Source: JBBKXP01 sp038251315
GTDB taxonomy: Bacteria > Pseudomonadota > Alphaproteobacteria > Rhodobacterales > Rhodobacteraceae
Length of the DNA stretch: 64,000 nt
Direction of reading: 5' to 3'
NCBI GenBank assembly: GCA_038251315.1
Contig: JBBSBK010000003.1
Location: forward strand, 8,227 to 72,226
How positions within the stretch are numbered: position 1 is the first letter of the stretch; the number at the start of each line of letters is the position of its first letter. The notes below the pieces were generated by a model. It was not told the DNA's origin and ran no database searches. It saw only the letters and a list, made by a program, of their open reading frames with translations. Both the position numbers and the translations under genes were made by a program. Below, one piece after another: positions 40,520 through 50,483 of this stretch.

Positions 40520-41646
40520 CTCTTCACCAGCGTCGCTGTGGCAATGGCGGCGATGCCTTCACCCCGGCCGGTGAACCCCAGCTTTTCCGACGTGGTGGCC
40601 TTGACGCTGATCCGGTCTGCGTCAACCCCCATGATTCGCGCCATTTCGGCTTTCATCGCGGGAGCATGCGGGCCGACCTTTGGGTATTCGCAGATCAGCG
40701 TGCAATCGGCGTGCGTGATCGCGTAGCCCGCTTCGCGGGCCAGATCGCAGGCGTGGGTCAGGAAAATGTGGCTGGCCGCACCCTTCCATTGTGGGTCCGA
40801 CGGTGGAAAATGCTGGCCGATGTCACTTTGTCCCAACGCACCATAGATCGCATCGGTGACGGCGTGCATGCCGACATCGGCGTCCGAATGCCCCTGCAGG
40901 GTGCGGTCATGCGGCACCCGGACGCCGCAAAGCCAGACATGGTCGCCGGGGCCAAAGCGGTGAACGTCAAAACCGTTGCCGGTGCGCACATCCATGTCAT
41001 CTCCTAACAACATGGCCGCACGAACAAAATCGGCGGCAGTGGTGATCTTCATATTGGCGGGATCGCCGGGGGTGATGGCGACCTTCATGCCGGCAGCGCG
41101 GGCGACCGCGACATCGTCTGCGGCGTCGCCTCGATCCTGCGCGTAGGCCGTAACTATCGCCTGATAGTCGAACCCTTGTGGGGTCTGGGCACGGAACAGG
41201 CCATCACGATTTTCGGTTCCGCTGACGATCCCATCACGGCCCCGCCAGAGTGCGTCGGTCAGTTGCAGGCCGGGCGCGGCTGCTGCGTGGGTGTCCAACG
41301 CCGACATGACCGCTCTGATCACGGCGGCACTGACCAGCGGTCGGGCGGCGTCATGGATCAGTACGCGGGTCGGCGGATCGGCGGCAAGGGCCTCCAGACC
41401 TGCCCGCACCGATGCGCCACGGGTTGCACCGCCGCTGACCACAGAAACTCCATCGCAATCAAGCAGATGCAGGTCGTCTTTATGCGCCACCACGACGATA
41501 CGATCGATGCCCGGATAGCCACGAAACGCCGTGATGGTCCGATCGATCACCCGATGTCCGGACAGATCGCGCCACTGCTTGGGTGGTCCTTCTCCGGCGC
41601 GGGTGCCGCGACCGGCGGCGACGATGATGACGGCGGTAGTGGTCAT
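40516..41646 (-). CDS. ispDF: Bifunctional MEP-pathway enzyme IspDF
   Basis: A 376-residue fusion of two isoprenoid enzymes. Residues 1 to about 220 are IspD, which adds CMP to methylerythritol phosphate ([19 protein letters not shown] at about 6-24, [13 protein letters not shown] at about 96, [10 protein letters not shown]). Residues from about 222 are IspF, which forms the cyclodiphosphate ([33 protein letters not shown] with metal-binding Asp and His, [27 protein letters not shown]). The start at 41646 follows GAGGGGG. The fusion is usual in Rhodobacterales. It heads ispDF-pgpA-cinA, divergent from dusB. Confidence 0.95.
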   Translation of the reverse strand: MTTTAVIIVAAGRGTRAGEGPPKQWRDLSGHRVIDRTITAFRGYPGIDRIVVVAHKDDLHLLDCDGVSVVSGGATRGASVRAGLEALAADPPTRVLIHDAARPLVSAAVIRAVMSALDTHAAAAPGLQLTDALWRGRDGIVSGTENRDGLFRAQTPQGFDYQAIVTAYAQDRGDAADDVAVARAAGMKVAITPGDPANMKITTAADFVRAAMLLGDDMDVRTGNGFDVHRFGPGDHVWLCGVRVPHDRTLQGHSDADVGMHAVTDAIYGALGQSDIGQHFPPSDPQWKGAASHIFLTHACDLAREAGYAITHADCTLICEYPKVGPHAPAMKAEMARIMGVDADRISVKATTSEKLGFTGRGEGIAAIATATLVKR

Positions 41647-41704
41647 AAACCCCCTCGAGACGGTTTTGGACAGTCCTATGCGCAGTTTGCCGTTTGCGCA
41701 AATG

Positions 41705-41761
41705 TTGACTTTCCCAAAGCCCTTACGATGAATAATTGGGCATAAAATTGACTTCGCCCAA
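41705..41761. promoter_or_regulatory. Divergent promoter region of ispDF and dusB-ntrBC
   Basis: The 164-bp intergenic region contains TTGACT (41705-41710, reading to dusB) and an inverted repeat TTGGGC (41736-41741) / GCCCAA (41756-41761) with 14 bp between the arms. In Rhodobacter the nifR3-ntrBC operon is transcribed from upstream of nifR3. The repeat could be an operator. A convincing -10 for the TTGACT was not found. Confidence 0.35.
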
Positions 41762-41810
41762 ATTAACATCGGTCCGCATTGAAGCTGCCGGAGCGAGGCG
41801 CTAGGTCACG

Positions 41811-42824
41811 ATGAGCGCAACAACCGGCAGGCCCATGCCCGAACCGATCCAGATCGGCCCCATGTCCCTTGTTCCGCCCGTGGCCCTCGCGCCGCTGGCG
41901 GGAATCACAGATCTGCCGTTTCGTCAGTTGGTGGCCAGTTTTGGTGTCGGCTGGGTTGTGTCGGAAATGGTTGCAAGCCAAGAAATGGTGCAGGCCAAAC
42001 CGGGGGTGCGCGAACGCGCCGAACTGGGCTTTGGGCAGGCCAATACCGCCGTGCAACTGGCCGGGCGCGAGGCCCATTGGATGGCCGAGGCCGCCCGCAT
42101 GGTCGCCGCAAACGGGGCGCGGATGATCGACATCAACATGGGCTGCCCGTCCAAAAAGGTGACGAACGGCTATTCCGGGTCGGCGCTGCTGCGCGATCTT
42201 GACCATGCGCTGACTCTGATTGATGCCGTGGTCGGGGCGGTCGATATTCCGGTGACGTTGAAAACCCGCCTAGGTTGGGACGACGCCCTGTTGAATGCCG
42301 CCGATCTGGCGCGGCGGGCGGAAAATGCAGGCATTCAGCTTATCACCATTCACGGACGCACCCGTTGCCAGTTTTACAAAGGTTCCGCCGATTGGGCTGC
42401 GATCCGGGTGATCAAGGATGCGGTCAGCATTCCGGTGATCGCGAACGGGGACATCACCGATATCTACAGCGCCCGCGCCGCGCTGACCCAATCGGGGGCA
42501 GATGGCGTCATGGTCGGGCGCGGTGCGCAAGGGCGGCCTTGGGTTCTCGCGCAGATTGCCGCCGGGCTGGGGCACGGTTCTGCCCCAAAGGTGCCGCAGG
42601 GTGCTGCATTGGCCGATATGGTGGCGGGTCATTACACCGCCATGCTGGGTTTTTACGGCAAGGCCTTGGGCAACCGCATGGCCCGCAAGCATCTGGGCTG
42701 GTATATGGACCACGCCGGCGCGCCCGCCCCCCTGCGCCATGAGGTCCTGACCGAATGCGATCCGGCTCGTGTGCTGCGCCTGATCCCTGACGCGATGACA
42801 GCGCGTCAGCAGGTGGCGGCATGA
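41811..42824 (+). CDS. dusB: tRNA-dihydrouridine synthase (NifR3/DusB)
   Basis: A 337-residue FMN enzyme that reduces uridines in tRNA D-loops. The TIM-barrel start PVALAPLAGITDLPFRQLV (about 22-40), the catalytic Cys in INMGCPSKKVTNGYSGSAL (about 107-125), TIHGRTRCQFYKG (about 180) and IANGDITD (about 205) are all present. The gene is the first of dusB-ntrB-ntrC; in Rhodobacter capsulatus its homologue was called nifR3 because it is co-transcribed with ntrBC. The ntrB start overlaps its stop (ATGA). Confidence 0.95.
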   Translation: MSATTGRPMPEPIQIGPMSLVPPVALAPLAGITDLPFRQLVASFGVGWVVSEMVASQEMVQAKPGVRERAELGFGQANTAVQLAGREAHWMAEAARMVAANGARMIDINMGCPSKKVTNGYSGSALLRDLDHALTLIDAVVGAVDIPVTLKTRLGWDDALLNAADLARRAENAGIQLITIHGRTRCQFYKGSADWAAIRVIKDAVSIPVIANGDITDIYSARAALTQSGADGVMVGRGAQGRPWVLAQIAAGLGHGSAPKVPQGAALADMVAGHYTAMLGFYGKALGNRMARKHLGWYMDHAGAPAPLRHEVLTECDPARVLRLIPDAMTARQQVAA

Positions 42825-43903
42825 TGCGGAATTCGGCCCTTTGGTCGTCACTGCCTGTGCCGGCGATTTTGGTGGCGGCCGACGACACGATAGCGGCGAT
42901 CAATCCGGCGGCGGAATCGTTCCTGAACCTCGCATCCCGCGCCCTGATCGGGGCGCCAGTCTGGGACAAGGTAATGATCGCCGCCGATATCGAAGGGCCG
43001 TTCGGGCGGGCCCGCGAACACCGCAGTTCACTGTTCGTCAACGATGTCGACGTGGGCAGCGGCGAACGTGCGCCGATGCAGTGCAACATCCAGTTCGCGC
43101 CGCTTCAGGGGGCGGATGACCTGATGATCATGATGATCAGCCCACGCGAAATCGCCAGCCGGATGACCCAGAACGTCCAGACCGCCCGTGCCACCAAATC
43201 CGCGATCGGCATGGCCGAAATGCTGGCGCACGAGATCAAGAACCCGCTGGCGGGCATCACTGGGGCGGCGCAACTGCTATCGATGGGCCTTGACCCCGCC
43301 GATCAGGAAATGACCGACCTGATCGTCGATGAATGTCGCCGCATCGTCAAACTGCTTGAACAGGTTGAACAGTTCGGCAATCTGCGCCCGCCTGCGGTGC
43401 GCGCCGTCAATATCCACGATGTGCTGGACCGGGTGCGACGGTCGGCGGCTGTCGGGTTCGGGGCGCATATGACGTTCATCGAGGACTACGACCCGTCCTT
43501 GCCCGGGGTGCTGGCTGACGCCGATCAACTGCTTCAGGTCATCATGAACCTCGTCAAGAATGCTTCAGAGGCAAGCACTGGCGGCACCATCCGCCTGCAT
43601 ACTTTCTACGACACATCGCTGCGTCTGCGCCGCGAGGATGGCACCCAAGCCCGTCTGCCGGTCCAGATCGAGATTATCGATGACGGCCCCGGCCTGCCCC
43701 CCGCGATCGCGGCGGATGTTTTCGAGCCGTTTGTATCCGGGCGCGAAAACGGAACGGGCTTGGGTCTGGCGCTGGTCAGCAAGCTGGTCGGCGATGTCGG
43801 CGGTTGGATCGCTGCGGATTCGGTGCCGGGCCGCACCGTTTTCCGCGTGTCGTTGCCACTGGCCCCCAAAGATGCCCCCGATGATGAAACTGGAGAACCC
43901 TGA
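42821..43903 (+). CDS. ntrB: Nitrogen regulation sensor kinase NtrB
   Basis: A 360-residue soluble histidine kinase/phosphatase that senses nitrogen status through PII and controls NtrC. An N-terminal PAS domain (about 8-110) is followed by the H-box ([19 protein letters not shown], His137), the N-box ([13 protein letters not shown], about 238), the G1 box ([10 protein letters not shown]) and the G2 box ([12 protein letters not shown]). No membrane segments. Of two adjacent ATGs the first overlaps the dusB stop. Its stop overlaps the ntrC start (TGATG), so kinase and regulator are made together. Confidence 0.96.
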   Translation: MMRNSALWSSLPVPAILVAADDTIAAINPAAESFLNLASRALIGAPVWDKVMIAADIEGPFGRAREHRSSLFVNDVDVGSGERAPMQCNIQFAPLQGADDLMIMMISPREIASRMTQNVQTARATKSAIGMAEMLAHEIKNPLAGITGAAQLLSMGLDPADQEMTDLIVDECRRIVKLLEQVEQFGNLRPPAVRAVNIHDVLDRVRRSAAVGFGAHMTFIEDYDPSLPGVLADADQLLQVIMNLVKNASEASTGGTIRLHTFYDTSLRLRREDGTQARLPVQIEIIDDGPGLPPAIAADVFEPFVSGRENGTGLGLALVSKLVGDVGGWIAADSVPGRTVFRVSLPLAPKDAPDDETGEP

Positions 43904-45267
43904 TGGATGGCACTGTTCTTGTCGCCGACGACGACCGCACGATCCGCACGGTCCTGACGCAGGCGCTGACCCGCGCCGGATGCAAGGTGCATGCTACATC
44001 GTCGCTGGTGACGCTGATGCGTTGGGTCGACGAGGGCAAAGGTGATCTGGTGATTTCCGACGTCATCATGCCCGATGGCAATGGCTTGGAACAGCTACCG
44101 CTGATTTCTGCTGCTCGCCCCGGCCTGCCGGTCATCATCATATCGGCGCAGAACACCATGATGACGGCGATACAGGCGACCGAGGCCGAGGCCTATGATT
44201 ACCTGCCCAAACCCTTCGATCTGCCCGATCTGATGAAACGCGCCGCCCGTGCGCTTGCCGTCAAACGCCGCACACCGGGGCCAAAGGCCTCGCCCGACCG
44301 TCCGACCAACGATCTGCCGCTTGTCGGACGGACCCCGGCGATGCAGGGCCTGTATAAATTGGTCGCACGGGTGATGAACACCGCGCTGCCTGTCCTGATC
44401 ACGGGCGAAAGCGGCACCGGCAAATCGTTGATCGCCCGCGCGATCCACGACTTTTCGGACCGGCGCAATCTGCCCTTTGTCACCGTCAGCCCCGCCGACC
44501 TTGACGGCATGGACGGCCCCGCCACCTTGCTTGCGCGCGCGCGCGGCGGATCGCTGCTGTTTGACGAGGTGGGCGATATGGACGCCAATGCCCAAAGCCG
44601 GATCGTCCGCATGTTGGACGGCCTGCCCGATAACGCCCCCCGGATCATGGCGACGTCGCAGATCGATCTGCAGAACCGGATCAGCGATGGGGGGTTTCGC
44701 GAGGATCTGTTCTATCGCTTGGGCGGGGTCACCATCGCCGTTCCGCCCCTGCGCGAAAGGGTGGACGATATCGCGCTGCTGGCAGACTATTTCCTGCAAC
44801 GGGCCGAACGCGACGGGGCCAACCTGCGCAAGCTTGGTCCCAGTGCGCTGGACCTTGCCCGCGCCTACAGTTGGCCGGGCAACGTGCGTCAGTTGGAAAA
44901 CGCACTGCGCCGTCTTGTCGCTACCGGCACCGAAGAAGAGGTAACGCGCGCCGAAATGGATGCCGTGCTGTCCAACCAGCCGGCGATGGAACCGCTGCGC
45001 ACCGGAGGCGACGGTGAAAAACTGTCGGCGTCGGTAGCGCGCCATCTGCAACGCTATTTCGATCTGCACGGTGGGATGTTGCCACCTGCGGGCCTGTACC
45101 CGCGCATCCTTCGGGAGGTCGAGGGACCATTGATCGAAATCGCGCTGGATGCCACCGGCGGAAATCAGGCCAAATGTGCCGATTTGCTTGGCATCAACCG
45201 CAATACCTTGCGCAAGAAGATCACCGAGTTGGATATCCGCGTGACACGCCGCCGCAAGTTGATGTAA
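43903..45267 (+). CDS. ntrC: Nitrogen regulation response regulator NtrC (no GAFTGA motif)
   Basis: A 454-residue response regulator for nitrogen genes. The receiver has Asp53 ([10 protein letters not shown]) and Lys in LPKPFD. The AAA+ centre keeps Walker A ([10 protein letters not shown], about 167-175), Walker B ([10 protein letters not shown], about 216-225) and the arginine region. It lacks the GAFTGA loop between them (the stretch [20 protein letters not shown] at about 195-214 is about 25 residues shorter than in enteric NtrC), so it should not open sigma-54 complexes. Rhodobacter capsulatus NtrC likewise lacks GAFTGA and works with sigma-70. The C-terminus has a Fis-type helix-turn-helix ([20 protein letters not shown]). 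Confidence 0.95.
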   Translation: MDGTVLVADDDRTIRTVLTQALTRAGCKVHATSSLVTLMRWVDEGKGDLVISDVIMPDGNGLEQLPLISAARPGLPVIIISAQNTMMTAIQATEAEAYDYLPKPFDLPDLMKRAARALAVKRRTPGPKASPDRPTNDLPLVGRTPAMQGLYKLVARVMNTALPVLITGESGTGKSLIARAIHDFSDRRNLPFVTVSPADLDGMDGPATLLARARGGSLLFDEVGDMDANAQSRIVRMLDGLPDNAPRIMATSQIDLQNRISDGGFREDLFYRLGGVTIAVPPLRERVDDIALLADYFLQRAERDGANLRKLGPSALDLARAYSWPGNVRQLENALRRLVATGTEEEVTRAEMDAVLSNQPAMEPLRTGGDGEKLSASVARHLQRYFDLHGGMLPPAGLYPRILREVEGPLIEIALDATGGNQAKCADLLGINRNTLRKKITELDIRVTRRRKLM

Positions 45268-45376
45268 AACCGCAACAGAACCGTGGCCCCAGAGTCGCAA
45301 GCCCCATGGCTGGCTTTGGCGGAACCACGCAATCGGCGGTTTCCGGGGGTCACGCCCCGGTCGGGGGAATCGGGCG

Positions 45377-47632
45377 TTGCGCGCACAGCGAACCCTTTTG
45401 GGCATCAACTTTGCCACGTTCAGCCGCTGGCGCCGCCAGCGTCGGGTGCAGAATGCTGGCACGCTGGGACTTGTCCTGTTGGGGCCGGTTCTTGCCGGGC
45501 TGACGTTTACTGTTCTGGGACCGCTGGATCAGGGCAGCAATGGGCCGTGGCTGCGGATCATCCTGCTGGCCGATCTGGTTTACATCCTGCTGGTCGCCGC
45601 TTTGGTCATGCAGCGGGTCGCACAACTGGTGATCGCGCGGCGGGCCCGTTCCGCAGGATCGCGGTTGCATCTGCGGCTGACCGGGGTGTTCGCCCTTCTG
45701 GCGCTGATTCCGACGGTTCTGGTCGCGGTCTTTGCCACCCTATCGATCAACGTCGGGCTTGAGGGGTGGTTTTCCGAAAGAGTGCAGAATGTCCTGTCGA
45801 CATCGCTGTCGGCCGCACAGGCCTATGAGGACGAACACCGTGCCGAACTGCGCCGCGATGGCGAGGCACTGGCAGGGTTCCTGAATACTGAACGGCAGAA
45901 GAATTTCTTTATGTCTGACGGTGAAATCCGGCAGGCTTTGGGCCGGGTACAGGGCCAGATTGAACGCGGATTGACTGCGGCCTTCGTGATCGACAGCGCG
46001 GGCGAGATCAAGGCACGTGGCGCCCGGTCCTATGAATTCGGCTATGAACGTCCCGATGCGACCCGGTTTGCCGAGGCCGATGAAAAGGGCATTGCCATCG
46101 TCGAGGACTATGCCAACGACGAATTTCGCGCTTTAATCCCGCTGGATGCGTTTCTGGACCGCTATCTGTTCGTCAGCCGAGCGGTTGACGGGTCGATTCT
46201 GTCGCTGCTCGACGATACCAAACAGACCGTGACGCTGTACCAGCAATTGGAATCCGACCGGGGCCGTCTGCTGTTCGAATTCGGGCTGCTGTATCTGGGG
46301 TTTGCGGTGATCCTGATTCTGGCGGCGATCTGGCTGGGTTTGTGGTTCGCCGAACGGCTGTCGCGTCCGGTCGGGCGGTTGGTCACGGCCTCGCAGAGGG
46401 TGGGCGCAGGCGATCTCGACGTGCGCGTGATCGAGGATGACGGCGACGACGAAATCGCCCAGCTTGGCCACTATTTCAACCAGATGACCGGGCAACTCAA
46501 GGAACAGCGCGCGGCGCTGCTGGAAAACACCGCGCAGATCGAACAACGCGGTCGGTTGTTCGATTCGGTGCTGAATTCGGTGACATCTGGAGTTGTGGGT
46601 CTCGATGCACGGGGCAAGGTGACGTTCGTGAACCCCTCGGCCCGCCGCCTGCTGGTTGTCGGACAGAAGGATACCGAACGGGCGCTGTCGACCGCCGTCC
46701 CTGAATTCGCGCCGCTGTTCGAGGAATTGCGCACCGAAGCGCGGCGCGTCGTGCAAGGGCAGGTCAACCTGATCCGCAGTGGCAATCAGGAAACCCTGCT
46801 GGTGCGGATGGCACCGAGACGCACCGAGGACGGCAACCTCGAAGGCTATGTCGTTGCCTTTGACGACGTCACCGATCTGGTCAGCGCGCAGCGGATGGCA
46901 GCCTGGGGCGATGTCGCACGCCGAATCGCGCATGAGATCAAGAACCCGTTGACGCCGATCCAGCTTTCTGCTGAAAGGATTAAACGCAAGTTCCGCTCGA
47001 AAGTCGGCGACGAGGCTGAAGCGCTTGACCAGATGACCGATGTGATCGTCAGGCAAACCAATGACTTGCGCCGCATCGTTGATGAGTTTTCGAAATTCGC
47101 GCGGATGCCGGAACCCGAGCGTTTGACCAACGACCTGACCAAACTGGTGCGCGACGCGATAACCTTGCAGGAGGCCGGACAACCCGATGTGGTATTCGTG
47201 TCGACCTTGCCTGCCACGCCGGTTCTGGCCGAGGTCGACAGCACGATGATCAGCCAGGCCCTCACAAATCTGATCAAGAACGCAGGTGAAGCCATTGAAA
47301 CACTGTCCGAAAAAGGTGTAGCGGACAGCTTCACCCCGGAAATCCGGGTGACGCTTAGCACCGACGGCGATCATGCCCGGATCACCATTGCCGACAACGG
47401 CATCGGTCTGCCCCAAGACCGGGCCCGCCTGTTCGAACCCTATGTGACCACCCGCGACAAGGGCACCGGTCTAGGCCTGCCCATCGTCAAGAAGATCATC
47501 GAAGAACATGGCGGCACCCTGCGCCTGGAGGATGCTCCGCAATTTGACGGCAGCGGTCGCGTCGGCGCGATGGCCGTCATCGACCTGCCTGTGATGCGCA
47601 TCGGCGCACAGGCCAACAAGATACTAGCGTGA
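45377..47632 (+). CDS. ntrY: Membrane sensor histidine kinase NtrY
   Basis: A 751-residue membrane kinase that partners NtrX in nitrogen, redox or envelope regulation. Several N-terminal membrane helices (about 30-160) and a periplasmic loop precede a final helix (LYLGFAVILILAAIWLGLWF, about 307-327), HAMP (about 330-385), PAS (about 390-500), H-box ([19 protein letters not shown], about 518) and a HATPase domain ending TGLGLPIVKKIIEEHGGTL. The most upstream start is a TTG at 45377 with GGGGGAA before it, so the exact N-terminus is uncertain. A 109-bp gap separates it from ntrC, and ntrX follows after 7 bp. Confidence 0.93.
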   Translation: MRAQRTLLGINFATFSRWRRQRRVQNAGTLGLVLLGPVLAGLTFTVLGPLDQGSNGPWLRIILLADLVYILLVAALVMQRVAQLVIARRARSAGSRLHLRLTGVFALLALIPTVLVAVFATLSINVGLEGWFSERVQNVLSTSLSAAQAYEDEHRAELRRDGEALAGFLNTERQKNFFMSDGEIRQALGRVQGQIERGLTAAFVIDSAGEIKARGARSYEFGYERPDATRFAEADEKGIAIVEDYANDEFRALIPLDAFLDRYLFVSRAVDGSILSLLDDTKQTVTLYQQLESDRGRLLFEFGLLYLGFAVILILAAIWLGLWFAERLSRPVGRLVTASQRVGAGDLDVRVIEDDGDDEIAQLGHYFNQMTGQLKEQRAALLENTAQIEQRGRLFDSVLNSVTSGVVGLDARGKVTFVNPSARRLLVVGQKDTERALSTAVPEFAPLFEELRTEARRVVQGQVNLIRSGNQETLLVRMAPRRTEDGNLEGYVVAFDDVTDLVSAQRMAAWGDVARRIAHEIKNPLTPIQLSAERIKRKFRSKVGDEAEALDQMTDVIVRQTNDLRRIVDEFSKFARMPEPERLTNDLTKLVRDAITLQEAGQPDVVFVSTLPATPVLAEVDSTMISQALTNLIKNAGEAIETLSEKGVADSFTPEIRVTLSTDGDHARITIADNGIGLPQDRARLFEPYVTTRDKGTGLGLPIVKKIIEEHGGTLRLEDAPQFDGSGRVGAMAVIDLPVMRIGAQANKILA

Positions 47633-47639
47633 GGATAGC

Positions 47640-49043
47640 ATGACCGACATTCTGATTACCGACGACGAACGCGACATCCGGGAACTGATCTCGGATATCC
47701 TCAAGGACGAGGGGTTTCAGACCCGGCTGGCGGGGAACTCCGACCAGTGCATGGCAGAAATCGCCAAGGCGAAGCCGGCGCTCATGATCCTTGATATCTG
47801 GCTGAAAGACAGCGGGATGGACGGGATCGACATCCTGAAGGCGGTCAAGCGCGACCATCCCGATATTCCAATCGTCATCATTTCAGGCCACGGCAACATC
47901 GAAATTGCTGTCGCTGCGATCAAGCAGGGGGCTTACGATTTCATCGAAAAGCCGTTCAATATAGACCAGTTGATGGTGGTGATCCGGCGGGCAATGGAAA
48001 CATCGCGCCTGCGCCGCGAAAATCAGGAGTTAAAGCGCGGCGATGGCCCGAGTGCCGACATGCTGGGCGATAGCTCGGCCTTTCGGGCGCTGAAATCGCA
48101 ACTCGACAAGGTGACGAAATCGAATGGTCGGGTGATGCTGACCGGCCCCGCAGGATCGGGCAAGGAAATTGCCGCACGCTATATCCACGCCAATTCGGGG
48201 CGGGCGAGTGAACCGTTTGTCACGGTCAGCAGCGCCTCTGTCCTGCCGGAACGCATGGAAGAGGTGCTGTTCGGGCGTGAAAGCCCGGAACGTGGGATCG
48301 AAAAGGGGCTGCTCGAACAGGCCAGCGGCGGCGTGATCTATTTCGACGAGGTGGCGGACATGCCGCTGGGCACGCAAGGCAAAATCCTGCGGGTACTGGT
48401 CGACCAGACATTTACCCGCGTCGGCGGCACCGACAAGGTGCAGGTCGATCTGCGTGTCGTGTCGTCCACGAACCGCGATCTGGCCGCCGAAATCGCTGCC
48501 GGAACGTTTCGTCAGGAACTGTTTCACCGTTTGAATGTGGTGCCGATCCATGTCCCCAGCCTCGAAGATCGGCGCGAGGATATTCCGCTGCTGGCGGAAC
48601 ACTTCATCGCCGTATTCAATCAGGTGCAGGGCCTTCCGCTGCGCAAGCTGGCCGAGGATGCGCGCGCCTTGTTGCAGACGATGATCTGGCCGGGCAACGT
48701 GCGACAGTTGAAAAACGTGGTCGAACGTGTGCTGATCCTTGGCGACGCCAGCGGCGACATCAGCGCCCGTGAACTGCCCAGTCAAGACGACAGCGAGGGG
48801 GGCGAAAGCCGAATCGTGCTGTCGGGCGGCTTGGCCACGCTGCCGCTGCGCGAGGCGCGCGAGTTGTTCGAACGCGAATATCTGCTCACCCAGATCAACC
48901 GGTTCGGCGGCAATATCAGCCGCACCGCATCGTTCGTCGGGATGGAGCGATCGGCGTTGCACCGCAAGCTGAAAAGCCTGGGCGTCGTCACCGCCAACAA
49001 GGCCGGGGGCCGCATCGCGTTCATCGAAGATGACGAGGCATGA
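47640..49043 (+). CDS. ntrX: Response regulator NtrX
   Basis: A 467-residue response regulator of the NtrC class. Receiver Asp52 (LMILDIWLKDSGM), then an AAA+ domain with Walker A (LTGPAGSGKE, about 168-176) and Walker B (GGVIYFDEVAD, about 230-240), and a C-terminal Fis-type helix-turn-helix (GNISRTASFVGMERSALHRKL). As in ntrC, the GAFTGA sigma-54 loop is missing: the corresponding stretch reads FGRESPERGIEKGLLEQA. NtrX of other alphaproteobacteria shows the same loss and represses or activates at sigma-70 promoters. It is encoded 7 bp after ntrY. Confidence 0.94.
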   Translation: MTDILITDDERDIRELISDILKDEGFQTRLAGNSDQCMAEIAKAKPALMILDIWLKDSGMDGIDILKAVKRDHPDIPIVIISGHGNIEIAVAAIKQGAYDFIEKPFNIDQLMVVIRRAMETSRLRRENQELKRGDGPSADMLGDSSAFRALKSQLDKVTKSNGRVMLTGPAGSGKEIAARYIHANSGRASEPFVTVSSASVLPERMEEVLFGRESPERGIEKGLLEQASGGVIYFDEVADMPLGTQGKILRVLVDQTFTRVGGTDKVQVDLRVVSSTNRDLAAEIAAGTFRQELFHRLNVVPIHVPSLEDRREDIPLLAEHFIAVFNQVQGLPLRKLAEDARALLQTMIWPGNVRQLKNVVERVLILGDASGDISARELPSQDDSEGGESRIVLSGGLATLPLREARELFEREYLLTQINRFGGNISRTASFVGMERSALHRKLKSLGVVTANKAGGRIAFIEDDEA

Positions 49044-49106
49044 ATTGACCAAGCCCGCGCTGTCTGTCACCACCCGGCCTGTATCGGACCGGACCGGGGA
49101 ACCCCT

Positions 49107-50483
49107 ATGAAAGTCATCATCTGCGGCGCCGGTCAGGTTGGCTGGCAGATCGCCAAGCATCTGTCCGGTGAAAAGAACGACGTCACAGTCGTCGATATTG
49201 ACGCCGATCTGGTCCGCCGCGCCACCGAAACGCTGGACGTTCAGGGGGTGACGGGGCACGCGAGCTACCCCGATGTGCTGGCCCGTGCTGGGGCGCGCGA
49301 CGCCGACATGATCATCGCCGCCACCCATAGCGACGAGGTGAACATGGTGACCTGTCAGGTCGCTCATTCGGTGTTCGATATCAGCCGCAAGATTGCCCGG
49401 CTGCGCGCCCAAAGCTATTTGGACGCGATCTATGCCGACTTGTACCGTCGCGACCATTTGCCCATCGACGTGGTCATCAGCCCTGAAAAGGAAGTGGCCG
49501 AAGCGGCGTTGCAGCGCCTTGCCGCCCCCGCCGCCTTCGACACTGAAAGCTTTCTGGATGACAAGGCGCAACTGCTCGGCATCACGATCGATGACAATTG
49601 CCCGGTTATCAACACCGCCCTGCGTCAGCTGACTGATCTGTTTTCAACCCTGCACGCCGTGGTCGTCGGGATTCGGCGCGAGGGCAAGCTGTTTGCACCG
49701 TCGGCTGACGATCAGATTTTTGTGGGCGACGACTGCTATGTTTTCAGCAGCAACCAGGACATGGCGCGGACACTGGAAATATTCGGCAAGGTGCAGGGCA
49801 AACTGGAGCGGGTGGTCATCATCGGCGGCGGCAATGTCGGGTTGGGCGTGGCGCTCCAACTTGAACAGCGCACCGAAAAGGTGCGTGTCAAGATGATCGA
49901 ACGCGATCAGGCACAGGCTGAAGCGGCGGCAGATGCGCTGAACCGGACAATCGTTCTTTTGGGCGACGGGCTGGACGCTGCTCTGCTGGAAGAGGCCCAT
50001 ATCAGCAGCGCCGACGCTGTCCTGGCGGTGACGGACGATGACAAGACCAACATTCTCGCAGCCGTCAGGGCCAAGGCGCTGGGGTGCCCGATGGCGATCT
50101 GTCTGATCAACGATCCGACCCTTATCGGGCTGATGTCGGCGATGGATATCGACGCCTATATCAACCCGCGATCGACCACCGTGAGTTCGATCCTGCGCCA
50201 TATCCGGCATGGCCGGGTCCGCGCCGTCTATTCGATCGGCGACGCCGAAGCCGAGATGATCGAGGCGCAGGTACTTGGCACCTCGCCGATGGCAGGCCAG
50301 CGGATCCGTGATATTGCGTTCCCAGAAGGTGTTCTGATCGGGTCGGTGATGAAGGCGGGCGAACTTCTCAAACCCACCGGCGCATTGCGGATCGAGGAAA
50401 ACGACGTCGTCGCGATCTTTGCCATGTCCGCCGATGTTCCCGAGGTGGAACGCCTTCTGCAAGTCTCGATCGATTTCTTCTGA
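49107..50483 (+). CDS. trkA: Potassium transporter peripheral subunit TrkA
   Basis: A 458-residue cytoplasmic regulator of Trk potassium uptake. It has two Rossmann NAD(H)-binding domains, each starting with a glycine-rich loop (VIICGAGQVGWQIAKHL at the N-terminus and VVIIGGGNVGLGVALQLE at about 233), each followed by a TrkA-C/RCK domain. The gating of TrkH depends on nucleotide binding to this ring. AACCCCT precedes ATG 49107 without a strong Shine-Dalgarno. Its stop overlaps the trkH start (TGATG), so both subunits are co-translated. Confidence 0.95.
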   Translation: MKVIICGAGQVGWQIAKHLSGEKNDVTVVDIDADLVRRATETLDVQGVTGHASYPDVLARAGARDADMIIAATHSDEVNMVTCQVAHSVFDISRKIARLRAQSYLDAIYADLYRRDHLPIDVVISPEKEVAEAALQRLAAPAAFDTESFLDDKAQLLGITIDDNCPVINTALRQLTDLFSTLHAVVVGIRREGKLFAPSADDQIFVGDDCYVFSSNQDMARTLEIFGKVQGKLERVVIIGGGNVGLGVALQLEQRTEKVRVKMIERDQAQAEAAADALNRTIVLLGDGLDAALLEEAHISSADAVLAVTDDDKTNILAAVRAKALGCPMAICLINDPTLIGLMSAMDIDAYINPRSTTVSSILRHIRHGRVRAVYSIGDAEAEMIEAQVLGTSPMAGQRIRDIAFPEGVLIGSVMKAGELLKPTGALRIEENDVVAIFAMSADVPEVERLLQVSIDFF

